Part shown: piece after piece, positions 34,366 through 42,638 of the stretch
How the letters are laid out: each line of letters starts with the position of its first letter
How positions within the stretch are numbered: position 1 is the first letter of the stretch
NCBI RefSeq assembly: GCF_003994415.1
Contig: NZ_CP034689.1
Coordinates: 6,448,001 to 6,512,000 of the forward strand
Length of the DNA: 64,000 bases
Direction: 5' to 3'
Source of the DNA: Achromobacter spanius
GTDB taxonomy: Bacteria > Pseudomonadota > Gammaproteobacteria > Burkholderiales > Burkholderiaceae_B
Program-made: the position numbers and the translations under genes
The notes under the pieces: generated by a model
Seen by the model: the letters and a program-made list of their open reading frames with translations, nothing else
Database searches by the model: none
Told to the model about the DNA's origin: nothing

Positions 34366-34935
34366 ATGAGCATCCACCCCACCGCTATCGTCGACGCGGG
34401 CGCCCGCGTCGGGGCCGGAACGCGAATCTGGCATTGGGTCCATGTCAGCGCCGGCGCCGTGATCGGCGCCGGTTGCTCGCTGGGCCAGAATGTCTACGTC
34501 GGCAATCAGGTCCGTATCGGTGACCGCGTCAAGATTCAGAACAACGTGTCGGTCTATGACAACGTCACCCTGGAGGACGATGTCTTCTGCGGGCCGAGCA
34601 TGGTGTTCACCAATGTCTACAACCCCCGCGCGGCCATCGAACGCAAGAACGAATACCGCGATACGCTGGTCCGCCAGGGGGCGACGCTGGGCGCCAATTG
34701 CACCATCGTGTGCGGTGTGACGGTTGGTCGCCACGCCTTCGTGGGCGCCGGCGCGGTGGTGAACAAATCGATTCCGGATTTCGCTCTGGTGGTTGGCGTG
34801 CCCGCCCGCCAGATCGGCTGGATGAGCCGTTACGGCGAACAATTGGACCTGCCCCTCAGCGGAAACGCCCAGGCCATCTGTCCCGCGACCGGTGAGCGGT
34901 ACGTGTTGAACAACGGCGTTTGCGAACTAGCGTGA
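34366..34935 (+). CDS. wlbB: WlbB-like UDP-amino-uronic acid N-acetyltransferase
   Basis: A left-handed beta-helix acetyltransferase of 189 residues (hexapeptide repeats such as VIGAGCSLGQNVYVG and TLEDDVFCGP), corresponding to WlbB/WbpD. It would acetylate the 3-amino group made by WlbC. The gene begins 5 bp after wlbA and the next aminotransferase begins 5 bp after its stop. A C-terminal tail of about 30 residues (CPATGERYVLNNGVCELA) follows the helix, as in other members. Confidence 0.9.
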   Translation: MSIHPTAIVDAGARVGAGTRIWHWVHVSAGAVIGAGCSLGQNVYVGNQVRIGDRVKIQNNVSVYDNVTLEDDVFCGPSMVFTNVYNPRAAIERKNEYRDTLVRQGATLGANCTIVCGVTVGRHAFVGAGAVVNKSIPDFALVVGVPARQIGWMSRYGEQLDLPLSGNAQAICPATGERYVLNNGVCELA

Positions 34936-34940
34936 GCCCC

Positions 34941-36032
34941 ATGCAATTCATCGATCTCAAGAAGCAATATCAAGTCCTGCGTGATCCCATCAACACCCGC
35001 ATCCAGCAGGTGCTGGACCACGGTCAGTACATCATGGGTCCGGAGGTCAAGGAGCTTGAGGCCGCGTTGCAGGCCTATACGGGTGCCAAACACTGCGTCA
35101 CCGTCGCCTCCGGCACGGAAGCCCTGCTGATGTCGCTGATGGCGCTGGGCATCGGGGCAGGCGATGAGGTGATCACCACTTCGTTCACCTTCGTCGCCAC
35201 GGCCGAAGTCATCGTGCTGCTGGGCGCCACCCCCATTTTTGTCGACGTCGAACCCGACACTTGCAATATCAAGGTCGCCGATATCGAAGCCAGGATCAGC
35301 TCGCGCACCAAGGCGATCATCCCGGTGTCCCTTTATGGGCAATGCGGTGACATGGACGAAGTCAACGCCATCGCGGCCCGGCACGGCATTGCCGTAATCG
35401 AGGACGCCGCCCAGAGCTTCGGCGCCACGTACAAGGGCAGGAAAAGCGGCAACCTGTCGACGATTGGCTGCACCAGCTTCTTTCCCAGCAAGCCGCTAGG
35501 CTGCTATGGCGACGGCGGCGCGATTTTCACCAATGACGACGCGCTGGCGCAGGCATGCCGGGAGATTCGCGTCCACGGGCAATCAGCCCGCTACTACCAT
35601 ACCCGGGTCGGGGTGGGCGGCCGCATGGATACCCTGCAGTGCGCTGTCGTGCTCGCCAAGCTGGAGCGCTTTGGCTGGGAAGTGGAACAACGGATCCGGA
35701 TCGGCGCGCGCTATCAGGCCCTGTTCGCTGATGTGCCCAACGTGCGGACCGTCACCGTCCGGCCCGACCGCGACAGCGTCTGGGCCCAGTTCACGATCAT
35801 GGTGCAGGATCGCGATGGCATCATTGCCGCGCTGAAGGCGGCGGACATCCCTACCGCCATCCACTATCCGCGTCCGATCCACACACAGCCGGCTTACAGC
35901 CGGTACGCGGATGGGTCCACCCCGGTCTCTGAAATGCTGGCGAGCCAAGTGCTCAGCCTGCCCATGCATCCCGACCTGGACGCGGAGACGCAGAACCATA
36001 TCGTCCAAACGGTCATGCAGGCCGCTCGCTGA
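34941..36032 (+). CDS. wlbC: WlbC-like PLP aminotransferase (DegT/DnrJ family)
   Basis: A 363-residue aminotransferase that would convert the 3-keto sugar from WlbA to a 3-amino sugar with glutamate. PLP-binding K184 is in FFPSKPLGCYGDGGA; SFTFVATAE and EDAAQSFGA are further family motifs. The ATG at 34941 yields MQFIDLKKQY, the usual family N-terminus; the open frame upstream overlaps wlbB. In Bordetella the next gene would be wlbD, a 2-epimerase; here the next gene is a glycosyltransferase. Confidence 0.9.
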   Translation: MQFIDLKKQYQVLRDPINTRIQQVLDHGQYIMGPEVKELEAALQAYTGAKHCVTVASGTEALLMSLMALGIGAGDEVITTSFTFVATAEVIVLLGATPIFVDVEPDTCNIKVADIEARISSRTKAIIPVSLYGQCGDMDEVNAIAARHGIAVIEDAAQSFGATYKGRKSGNLSTIGCTSFFPSKPLGCYGDGGAIFTNDDALAQACREIRVHGQSARYYHTRVGVGGRMDTLQCAVVLAKLERFGWEVEQRIRIGARYQALFADVPNVRTVTVRPDRDSVWAQFTIMVQDRDGIIAALKAADIPTAIHYPRPIHTQPAYSRYADGSTPVSEMLASQVLSLPMHPDLDAETQNHIVQTVMQAAR

Positions 36033-36107
36033 CACCATGGCGCCTTCGTACTCCCCGGTTTGCCCTATGGCAGGAAACAGCGGAGCGGCGGCGCCACACG
36101 CCACCCA

Positions 36108-37349
36108 ATGAATATTCTCCTGATCAATCACTATGCCGGGTCGCCGCGCCATGGCATGGAATTCCGGCCCTACTACCTGGCTCGGGAATGGATCGCGCAA
36201 GGTCACCGTGTCACGATCGTGGCAAGCAGCGTGTCCCATATCAGACAGCGTAGCCCGGAGTTCAACGGTCCAACGCATGCCGAGACCCTCGACGGCGTGG
36301 ACTATCTCTGGCTGCGCACACGTCCCTATCGGGGCAATGGCGCGGCTCGCTTGCTGAACATGCTGCAGTTCACCGGCTTGCTCTACCGACACGCCAAGGC
36401 CTTGGCGGCCGAGCGGCCGGACGTCGTGATCGCCTCTTCGACCTATCCCTACGACATCTGGCCCGCTCGCCATATCGCCCGGCGTGCCGGCGCCAAGCTC
36501 GTGTACGAATTGCACGATGTCTGGCCGCTGACCCCGCAGATGCTCGGCGGCTTCTCGAAATGGCATCCAATGATTTTCTCGATGCAATGCGCCGAGAACT
36601 ACGCCTACGCCCATGCAGATAAAGCGGTCTCGTTACTGCCGGGCACCGAAGCCCATATGCGCGACCATGGCTTGCGCGGCGACAAGTTCGTCTACATCCC
36701 CAATGGCATTGACCCAGGCGCTGCTCCCACGCCAGTACCCGATGCAATCCGCACGCAAATTGCACAGTTCCGCGAGAAATTTGAAACTCTTTGCATCTAC
36801 GCGGGCGGACATGCGGTCTCAAACGCGCTGGATCCCTTTATTGAAGCGGCCGGCCGCCCTAGTGCGCAAAATATAGGACTGGTACTAGTGGGAAATGGGG
36901 CCGAAAAGGATAGACTGCAACGCAAAGCGCGCCAGCTGGGATTGGCCAATGTGCAATTCCTGGATCCCATCCCCAAGACGGCAGTGCCGTCCCTGCTGGC
37001 CCTGGGAGACATGGCGTACATTGGCTGGCGTGACAGTCCGCTGTACGCCCAGGGGATGAGTCCCAACAAGTTGTTCGATTACATGATGGCGGGATTGCCG
37101 GTGGTCCACTCCACCAGCTCACCTTACGATATCGTGCAGGACGCAGGCTGCGGTATCAGTGTCCCGGCCGAAGACGTGGACGGAATCGCCAACGCGCTTG
37201 GCAGGCTCGCAGGCATGACTGCGGATCAACGACGCCAGCTGGGCGAAAATGGCCGTGGCTTCGTCCAATCGCACCACGCCTACCCAACCCTGGCTGCCAG
37301 ATTCTTGCAAGCGCTGGGGCCCGCGCCGCGTCAGCAGAAAGAGGTCTGA
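36108..37349 (+). CDS. GT4-type glycosyltransferase (WlbE-like)
   Basis: A 413-residue GT-B glycosyltransferase. The N-terminal acceptor domain starts MNILLINHYAGSPRHGMEFRPYYLAREW, and the C-terminal donor site contains YAQGMSPNKLFDYMMAGLPVV with the EX7E-like acidic region altered (SPNKLFDY). It is similar in arrangement to WlbE in Bordetella, which adds the diamino-uronic acid. A 24-codon open frame (36037-36111) ends on its start codon. The ATG at 36108 is set by the conserved N-terminus. Confidence 0.85.
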   Translation: MNILLINHYAGSPRHGMEFRPYYLAREWIAQGHRVTIVASSVSHIRQRSPEFNGPTHAETLDGVDYLWLRTRPYRGNGAARLLNMLQFTGLLYRHAKALAAERPDVVIASSTYPYDIWPARHIARRAGAKLVYELHDVWPLTPQMLGGFSKWHPMIFSMQCAENYAYAHADKAVSLLPGTEAHMRDHGLRGDKFVYIPNGIDPGAAPTPVPDAIRTQIAQFREKFETLCIYAGGHAVSNALDPFIEAAGRPSAQNIGLVLVGNGAEKDRLQRKARQLGLANVQFLDPIPKTAVPSLLALGDMAYIGWRDSPLYAQGMSPNKLFDYMMAGLPVVHSTSSPYDIVQDAGCGISVPAEDVDGIANALGRLAGMTADQRRQLGENGRGFVQSHHAYPTLAARFLQALGPAPRQQKEV

Positions 37350-37519
37350 ATTCCTAAACCGCGTACTATCTGCCCCTGGGCTGAGATGCACATGAGAAAA
37401 TTCCTTGGTTTTTCGCCCCTGTTCCCAAGACAGATGCGTGACTCATCAAAAATCAATAAGCTGGCTTGCGTTCGTGAATACGCGCCGGCATCACATCGCA
37501 GTATTGTGTCTGGCCAGCC
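37350..37519. other. Interval between two wlb genes with a coupled short frame
   Basis: These 170 bp hold a possible 43-codon frame (37392-37523, ATG AGA AAA TTC...) whose TGA overlaps the ATG of the next gene (ATGA). The encoded peptide is basic and has no hydrophobic helix. It could serve translational coupling or be chance. No promoter or terminator was recognised. Confidence 0.35.
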
Positions 37520-38692
37520 ATGAATCCATTTATCCCTTTCGCCCTGCCCGATATCGGGGACGAAGAAATCGAAGCCGTCACCAAAGCCATGCAATCCGGC
37601 TGGTTGACCACCGGCCCGAACGCGCGTGAATTCGAAATCGAATTCGCGCGCTATCTCGGTGGCGACGTGGAAGCAGTGGCCGTCAACTCCGCAACAGCGG
37701 GCCTGCATCTCGCTCTGGAAGCCATCGGTGTCGGCGAAGGGCATGAAGTCATCACGCCGTCACATACCTTCACCGCGACGGCCGAGGTCGCGCGCTATCT
37801 GGGCGCCGAGCCCGTGTTGGTCGATATCGACCCCGAAACGTTGTGCATTTCGCCCGCGGCCATCGAGCGCGCGATCACGCCCAAAACCCGGGCGATCATT
37901 CCGGTCCACTACGGCGGCCTGTCCTGTGACATGGACAGCATCCTGGCAATCGCGCGCAAGCATAATCTTCGCGTCATCGAAGACGCCGCGCATGCTCTGC
38001 CCACCACTTGGCAAGGCGACAAGATCGGCACGCTGGCCAGTGACCTGACCGTCTACAGTTTCTACGCCACCAAAACGCTGGCCACTGGCGAAGGTGGCAT
38101 GGTGATCACGCGCGACCCGGCACTGGCCAAGCGCTGTCGCGTCATGCGCTTGCACGGTATCGACCGCGACGCCTTTGATCGCTACACGTCCAACCAGCCC
38201 AGTTGGTACTACGAAATCGTTGCGCCCGGCTTCAAGTACAACTTGCCGGACACCGCCGCGGCCATGGGACGGGTGCAACTGCGCAGGCTGCACGAGATGC
38301 AGGCCCGGCGCGCGAATATCGCCGACGCCTACAACACGGCGTTCGCTGATTTGCCGCTGACATTGCCCCCGCGTCCGGGCAATGCGGACATGCCGCATGC
38401 CGCTACCGACCTGCATGCCTGGCACCTGTATGTCGTGCGCCTGCACGACCAGAATCCAGCCCATCGCGACCAGTTCATCGCCAAGATGGCCGAAATAGGC
38501 ATTGGCTGCAGCGTCCACTACGTGCCGTTGCACCTGCAACCCTACTGGCGCGACCGCTACGACCTGACCCCCGAGATGTACCCGCAATCGCAAGCGGCGT
38601 TCAACTCCATGGTCAGCCTGCCGATCTACTCGAAGATGACCGACGCCGATGTGGCGCGCGTTATTGAATCGGTGAAAGCCCTATTGTTCTAG
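37520..38692 (+). CDS. DegT/DnrJ-family sugar aminotransferase (WlbF-like)
   Basis: A 390-residue PLP aminotransferase with K185 in VYSFYATKTLATGEGGM, SHTFTATAEV and EDAAHALPTTW. Proteins of this subgroup aminate 4-keto sugars such as UDP-4-keto-6-deoxy-GlcNAc. The membrane dehydratase at 42639 makes such a substrate, so a 4-amino-2,4,6-trideoxy sugar is a likely product. The Bordetella equivalent by position is wlbF. Confidence 0.87.
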   Translation: MNPFIPFALPDIGDEEIEAVTKAMQSGWLTTGPNAREFEIEFARYLGGDVEAVAVNSATAGLHLALEAIGVGEGHEVITPSHTFTATAEVARYLGAEPVLVDIDPETLCISPAAIERAITPKTRAIIPVHYGGLSCDMDSILAIARKHNLRVIEDAAHALPTTWQGDKIGTLASDLTVYSFYATKTLATGEGGMVITRDPALAKRCRVMRLHGIDRDAFDRYTSNQPSWYYEIVAPGFKYNLPDTAAAMGRVQLRRLHEMQARRANIADAYNTAFADLPLTLPPRPGNADMPHAATDLHAWHLYVVRLHDQNPAHRDQFIAKMAEIGIGCSVHYVPLHLQPYWRDRYDLTPEMYPQSQAAFNSMVSLPIYSKMTDADVARVIESVKALLF

Positions 38693-38700
38693 GACGCTGG

Positions 38701-39294
38701 ATGCTAAAGCGTCTTTTCGATATCTGCTGTTCGGCGTTGGGCCTGCTGGTGCTGCTGCCCTTCCTGGCCGTGCTCGCCATCGCGATCAAGCTGGACAGCC
38801 CCGGCCCGGTCTTCTTCCGGCAGGAACGCGTGGGACGCCGTGGTGTTCCGTTCCAGATCCACAAGCTGCGCAGCATGCAGGTACGGCAATCCGGCATCGA
38901 CCGCCAGATCACCGTTGGCGCCGACGACCGCATCACCCGCGTAGGGAAGCTGATCCGCCAATGGAAACTCGATGAACTGGTGCAACTGATCGACGTACTC
39001 AGAGGCGACATGAGCCTGGTCGGGCCCCGGCCGGAAGTCCCGCGCTATGTCGCGATGTATCCAGTCGAGACGCGCGATGAGATCCTGTCGGTCAGGCCAG
39101 GCATCACTGACTTGGCCTCGATCCACTTCCGCAACGAAAGCAAAATCCTCGCCCAGTCGACAGATCCCGAGCGTGCCTACCTGGAAGTCATCCTGCCGGA
39201 AAAACTCAAACTGCAACAGCAATACGTGCGAACCCGCAGCTTCACGGGTGATCTTGGAATTCTCCTCAAGACCGCTGCCGCAATCTTCCATTGA
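38701..39294 (+). CDS. wlbG: Undecaprenyl-phosphate sugar-1-phosphate transferase (WlbG-like)
   Basis: A short (197-residue) bacterial sugar transferase of the polyprenol-phosphate HexNAc-1-P family (PF02397). One N-terminal helix (LLVLLPFLAVLAIAI) is followed by the catalytic domain with GPVFFRQERVG, KLDELVQLIDVLRGDMSLVGPRPE and the C-terminal region. Like PglC and WlbG it initiates lipid-linked oligosaccharide synthesis by moving a sugar-phosphate to undecaprenyl-phosphate. The start is 8 bp after the aminotransferase gene. Confidence 0.92.
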   Translation: MLKRLFDICCSALGLLVLLPFLAVLAIAIKLDSPGPVFFRQERVGRRGVPFQIHKLRSMQVRQSGIDRQITVGADDRITRVGKLIRQWKLDELVQLIDVLRGDMSLVGPRPEVPRYVAMYPVETRDEILSVRPGITDLASIHFRNESKILAQSTDPERAYLEVILPEKLKLQQQYVRTRSFTGDLGILLKTAAAIFH

Positions 39295-39318
39295 GCCAAT
39301 ACCTCGAGCATACGCAAC

Positions 39319-40431
39319 ATGAAAATCGCGCTCCTGGGACCCGCGCACAGCATCCACACGATTCGGTGGGCCAATGGCCTGGCGAACCGAGGCGTGGACA
39401 CGCACGTTCTGTCGCTCACCAGCCAGGATGACGCCTACAATCCGCGCGTGTCGTTGCACCGTCTGCCCTGGGGTCCGCCGCAGGGCTATCTGCTGGCGGC
39501 TCCTGCGTTGCGTCGCACGCTGCGCGAGATTGGCCCCGATCTGCTGAATACCCACTATGCCACGGGCTACGGCACCCTTGCTCGGCTGGCCGGTTTCACG
39601 CCCTCGCTGCTGTCCGCCTGGGGTAGCGATATCTACGCCTTTCCGTACAAGAGCGGCCTGCATCGCCGTGTCTTGCGCGGCAATCTGGACCGGGCCACCG
39701 CGGTAGCGGTCACCGGGCAGGCAATGGCCCGGCAGGTGCGTCAATTCACCGACCGGCCCGTGCATATCACCCCGTTCGGAATCGATACCGAGTGCTTTTC
39801 GCCAGCGCCGACGCCCCGGCCCGACAACGCCGGCCCCATCGTCATCGGCACGGTGAAGGGCCTGGAAACCACGTACGGCATCGATATCCTGCTGCAAGCG
39901 TTCGCTCAACTCCTCTCCACCCTCGAAGCCGATGCCTCTGCGGCCGCTAGCCGGCTGCTCCTCAAGATTTACGGTTCTGGCTCCCAGGCGCAGGCACTGC
40001 AGGCCATGGCCACCGAACTCGGCATCGCCGATCGCACCCAATTCCTCGGTCATATCGCCCACAGTGACGTCCCAGCCGCCCTGCGGGATCTGGACGTCTA
40101 CGTGGCGTTGAGCCGGATGGACAGCTTTGGCGTGGCGATTCTCGAAGCATGCGCCTGTAGCATCCCGGTGCTGGTCTCGGATGCCGATGGCCCCGCCGAG
40201 ATCGTGGTCGACGGCGTGACGGGCTATGTCGTACCCCGGCTGGATGCCGGCGCCGCCGCGACGCGGCTCCGGCAACTGGTGGCGGATCCGGCGCTGCGCC
40301 GGCAGTTAGGCGAGGCCGGCCGCGCACATGTCCAAATGCACTATTCTTGGCAGGCCAGTCTCGACAGCATGCTCGGCGCCTATCAAAACACGTTGCGGCA
40401 ATACCGCAATACCGACGCAGGCACGCCATGA
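39319..40431 (+). CDS. wlbH: GT4-type glycosyltransferase (WlbH-like)
   Basis: A 370-residue GT-B enzyme. The N-terminus MKIALLGPAHSIHTIRWANGLANRG and the donor region SRMDSFGVAILEACACSIPVLVSDADGPAEIV (with the EX7E pattern E...D) identify GT4. It overlaps the next membrane protein gene by 4 bp. The donor is unknown; by position it is wlbH of Bordetella. Confidence 0.9.
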   Translation: MKIALLGPAHSIHTIRWANGLANRGVDTHVLSLTSQDDAYNPRVSLHRLPWGPPQGYLLAAPALRRTLREIGPDLLNTHYATGYGTLARLAGFTPSLLSAWGSDIYAFPYKSGLHRRVLRGNLDRATAVAVTGQAMARQVRQFTDRPVHITPFGIDTECFSPAPTPRPDNAGPIVIGTVKGLETTYGIDILLQAFAQLLSTLEADASAAASRLLLKIYGSGSQAQALQAMATELGIADRTQFLGHIAHSDVPAALRDLDVYVALSRMDSFGVAILEACACSIPVLVSDADGPAEIVVDGVTGYVVPRLDAGAAATRLRQLVADPALRRQLGEAGRAHVQMHYSWQASLDSMLGAYQNTLRQYRNTDAGTP

Positions 40432-41129
40432 CCTTCCTTCCCTATCTGGTCATTGCTAGCTACGCCAGCATCCACTTGCTGGAATATCTCAGTTATTACG
40501 CCCGCGTGGCGGGTCGCGTCGCCGGCAAACCCGTGACCGGCTATGCCATCCAGAACGCCACCACCACCGTTACCCGCTTCTTTTATCTAGCACTCCTACC
40601 CCTGCTGGGATTCATGGTGGACCGGCAGGTGCCTATATCGCTGTACATCAAGATGTGCCTAGGCGCGCTGATCTGCGCCTCCCTGCTGTCCTTGGCGGCG
40701 CGTTCCATGCGTTATGCATGGATTCGCCTACTTGCCAATTTCGTGCTACGCCGCGCTGGCCAGCCCCTCCTGAGCGCCGCGCAGATCCGCGCGCAACTGG
40801 ACGTTCCATCCAATCTGAAACTGCGCAAGATCGTTGTGCTGGCCGCTGCGGTGTTCCTCTGCTACAGCCTGGGCGTACTGCTTTCGTACTTCTTCGCACT
40901 GGTTTTCCACGATTACCGGAGCACCATTTCACAACTATCCGGCATCATCAATGGCGCCGCCACGGTGCTGCTGACCTTCATCCTGGAGCCGAGGGTGGCG
41001 CGCATTGTCGACGACCATGCCACCGCCGATGTCTACCACGCCGTCCAGGCGATGCTGACGGGCCGGCTGATCGCAATCGGGCTGATCGCCCCGGTGCTTT
41101 TCCTCGGAATCAGCTATGGCTTCGCCTGA
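40428..41129 (+). CDS. Amj-family (DUF2837) flippase-like membrane protein
   Basis: A 233-residue polytopic protein of about six helices. Two blocks fit the Amj/YdaH family, as I recall it: an early block with HLLEYLSYYARVAGRVAGK and TRFFYLALLPLLGFMVD, and a late one with SQLSGIINGAATVLLTFIL followed by EPRVARIVDD. Amj of Bacillus subtilis is a lipid II flippase that replaces MurJ. Here the gene sits after an initiating transferase and glycosyltransferases and there is no wzx gene in the locus, so it is the best candidate for flipping the undecaprenyl-PP-linked oligosaccharide. It overlaps both neighbours (4 and 14 bp). Confidence 0.75.
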   Translation: MTFLPYLVIASYASIHLLEYLSYYARVAGRVAGKPVTGYAIQNATTTVTRFFYLALLPLLGFMVDRQVPISLYIKMCLGALICASLLSLAARSMRYAWIRLLANFVLRRAGQPLLSAAQIRAQLDVPSNLKLRKIVVLAAAVFLCYSLGVLLSYFFALVFHDYRSTISQLSGIINGAATVLLTFILEPRVARIVDDHATADVYHAVQAMLTGRLIAIGLIAPVLFLGISYGFA

Positions 41130-42594
41130 CACTGAGCCCATACGCGTTTTCCGGCATCCTGCCACCATCGCCACATTTTCCTTCCTGCTGGCCTTCGCCG
41201 GCTCGTCCATACACCTGCTCGAGCCGCTGCGCCCGTTCCACTGGGGAGCCGGGCTGATCGTGGTGCTGTTCGCGATCAATCCCGAGTGGCGGCGCACGCT
41301 GGCGCAGACCCGCTCACGCATGGTGGTTGCCGTAGGAGGCGGCTTGATCCTGGCGTCATCCCTCTGGATGGTCGATTCGGGTCGCTACCTCAATTACGCT
41401 CTTTTCTTCACCATCGGCGCACTCTATATGGTGCTCGCGGAGACCATGGTTCGGCGGGGCATAGCTTTCGAACGCTGGTTTGTACCATTAGCGATCTACT
41501 GGTTCGTGACCGCCCTCTTCCCGATTTTCGATACATGGACCAACTCCACCCTGTTCCGGGACAGTCTGCCCATTACCGGTGGCGTCTGGTACAACATCAA
41601 CGACATGGCGACGGCGCTGGTATTTGCGTGCGTGATCTGGATGCTGAGCCGGCGCCGCCTGCCCTGGTTCCTGTTTGCCGCGGCCTGGGTTTACGCCCTC
41701 GGCCTTAATCGACGCGCCGATGTGCTGGCGCTGGCCATTCTGGGATTGGGCTACTTGCTAATGGGGCTGAAAAACGTCATACCGCGGCTGCGCTTCGTGC
41801 TCGCCTGGGTGGCGGCCAGCGCGGCTGGCATGGCGCTGCACGGCGGCACCTTCTATATCGGGGCACTGCCCTCTCTGGTCCAGGAACCGCCCTTCCATCA
41901 ATGCACCAACGTGCCGGCGGACGCCGTTCCTCTGGGCATGATCGCCGCGCAGTGCGTGCGCCCGCCTCCTGGAGTCGGCTCGGCCGATTGGCCGCCGCCG
42001 GTACCGCACGCGCCGCCGCTTCCGGCTACGCCAACCCCGGCCCCCTCCGCTGCGGCAGTACCGGGTGTGCCCGCCGGGCCAGCAGCCGCCGCGCCGGTCG
42101 CGCCCATCATCCCCTCCCCGCCCGCCACAGGCGCCACGGCATCGGCTGAGTCCATGGCCGCGCCGCCGATGCCACCCGCGGCAACGCCCACTACAACGGA
42201 TGTCGTAGCCCATGGCGGTGACGTGTCGTCCGCCATCCGCAGCAAGATCCTGTATGAGATGTACGAGACGGCGCAGCACATGTCCTGGTGGAAATGGTTC
42301 ACCGGCCTGGGTGTGGGGCAACTGAATGTGACCTGGCCGCTCGACAACCGCGCTTGGGCGTCGCCGCATTTCTTTTGGCTGGAAATGTTCTTTTTCTTCG
42401 GCTTGCCTTGGATCTTTTTCATCGGCTGGCTGTTATGGCGCGCCGACCGCTTTGGCCGTCTGGCGCTGATCGTGGTGTGCGCGGCCGGCATCGCGCCGAG
42501 TTCACTGGTATATTTCCAGCCCTTTTGGTTCCTTCTGGGCGTAGTACTGGCCACTCTTCCCAAGCGTCCGGATGACCTGGACAACCACGCCTGA
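41116..42594 (+). CDS. O-antigen ligase-like membrane protein with a Pro/Ala-rich loop
   Basis: A 492-residue protein with about eight N-terminal helices (residues 15-250), a long periplasmic-type loop (about 255-400) and two or three C-terminal helices. The loop contains roughly 120 residues dominated by Pro and Ala, between a segment with cysteines (FHQCTNV, AAQCVRP) and an ordered segment. The end of the loop, WASPHFFWLEMFFFFGLPW, resembles the His-containing motif of WaaL/Wzy proteins. Ligation or polymerisation of the flipped oligosaccharide is inferred from this motif and position. By position it matches the unassigned membrane proteins of the Bordetella wlb locus. Confidence 0.6.
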   Translation: MASPDTEPIRVFRHPATIATFSFLLAFAGSSIHLLEPLRPFHWGAGLIVVLFAINPEWRRTLAQTRSRMVVAVGGGLILASSLWMVDSGRYLNYALFFTIGALYMVLAETMVRRGIAFERWFVPLAIYWFVTALFPIFDTWTNSTLFRDSLPITGGVWYNINDMATALVFACVIWMLSRRRLPWFLFAAAWVYALGLNRRADVLALAILGLGYLLMGLKNVIPRLRFVLAWVAASAAGMALHGGTFYIGALPSLVQEPPFHQCTNVPADAVPLGMIAAQCVRPPPGVGSADWPPPVPHAPPLPATPTPAPSAAAVPGVPAGPAAAAPVAPIIPSPPATGATASAESMAAPPMPPAATPTTTDVVAHGGDVSSAIRSKILYEMYETAQHMSWWKWFTGLGVGQLNVTWPLDNRAWASPHFFWLEMFFFFGLPWIFFIGWLLWRADRFGRLALIVVCAAGIAPSSLVYFQPFWFLLGVVLATLPKRPDDLDNHA

Positions 42595-42638
42595 TCGCCA
42601 AAGGCGGAGCCGACCTCTTTTCAGCAACACGACATAAC

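Noticed and set aside
38704..40275. A minus-strand open frame of about 520 codons antisense to the sugar transferase and glycosyltransferase genes
   Set aside because: The sense strand carries intact family motifs; the antisense product is low-complexity and unrecognisable.
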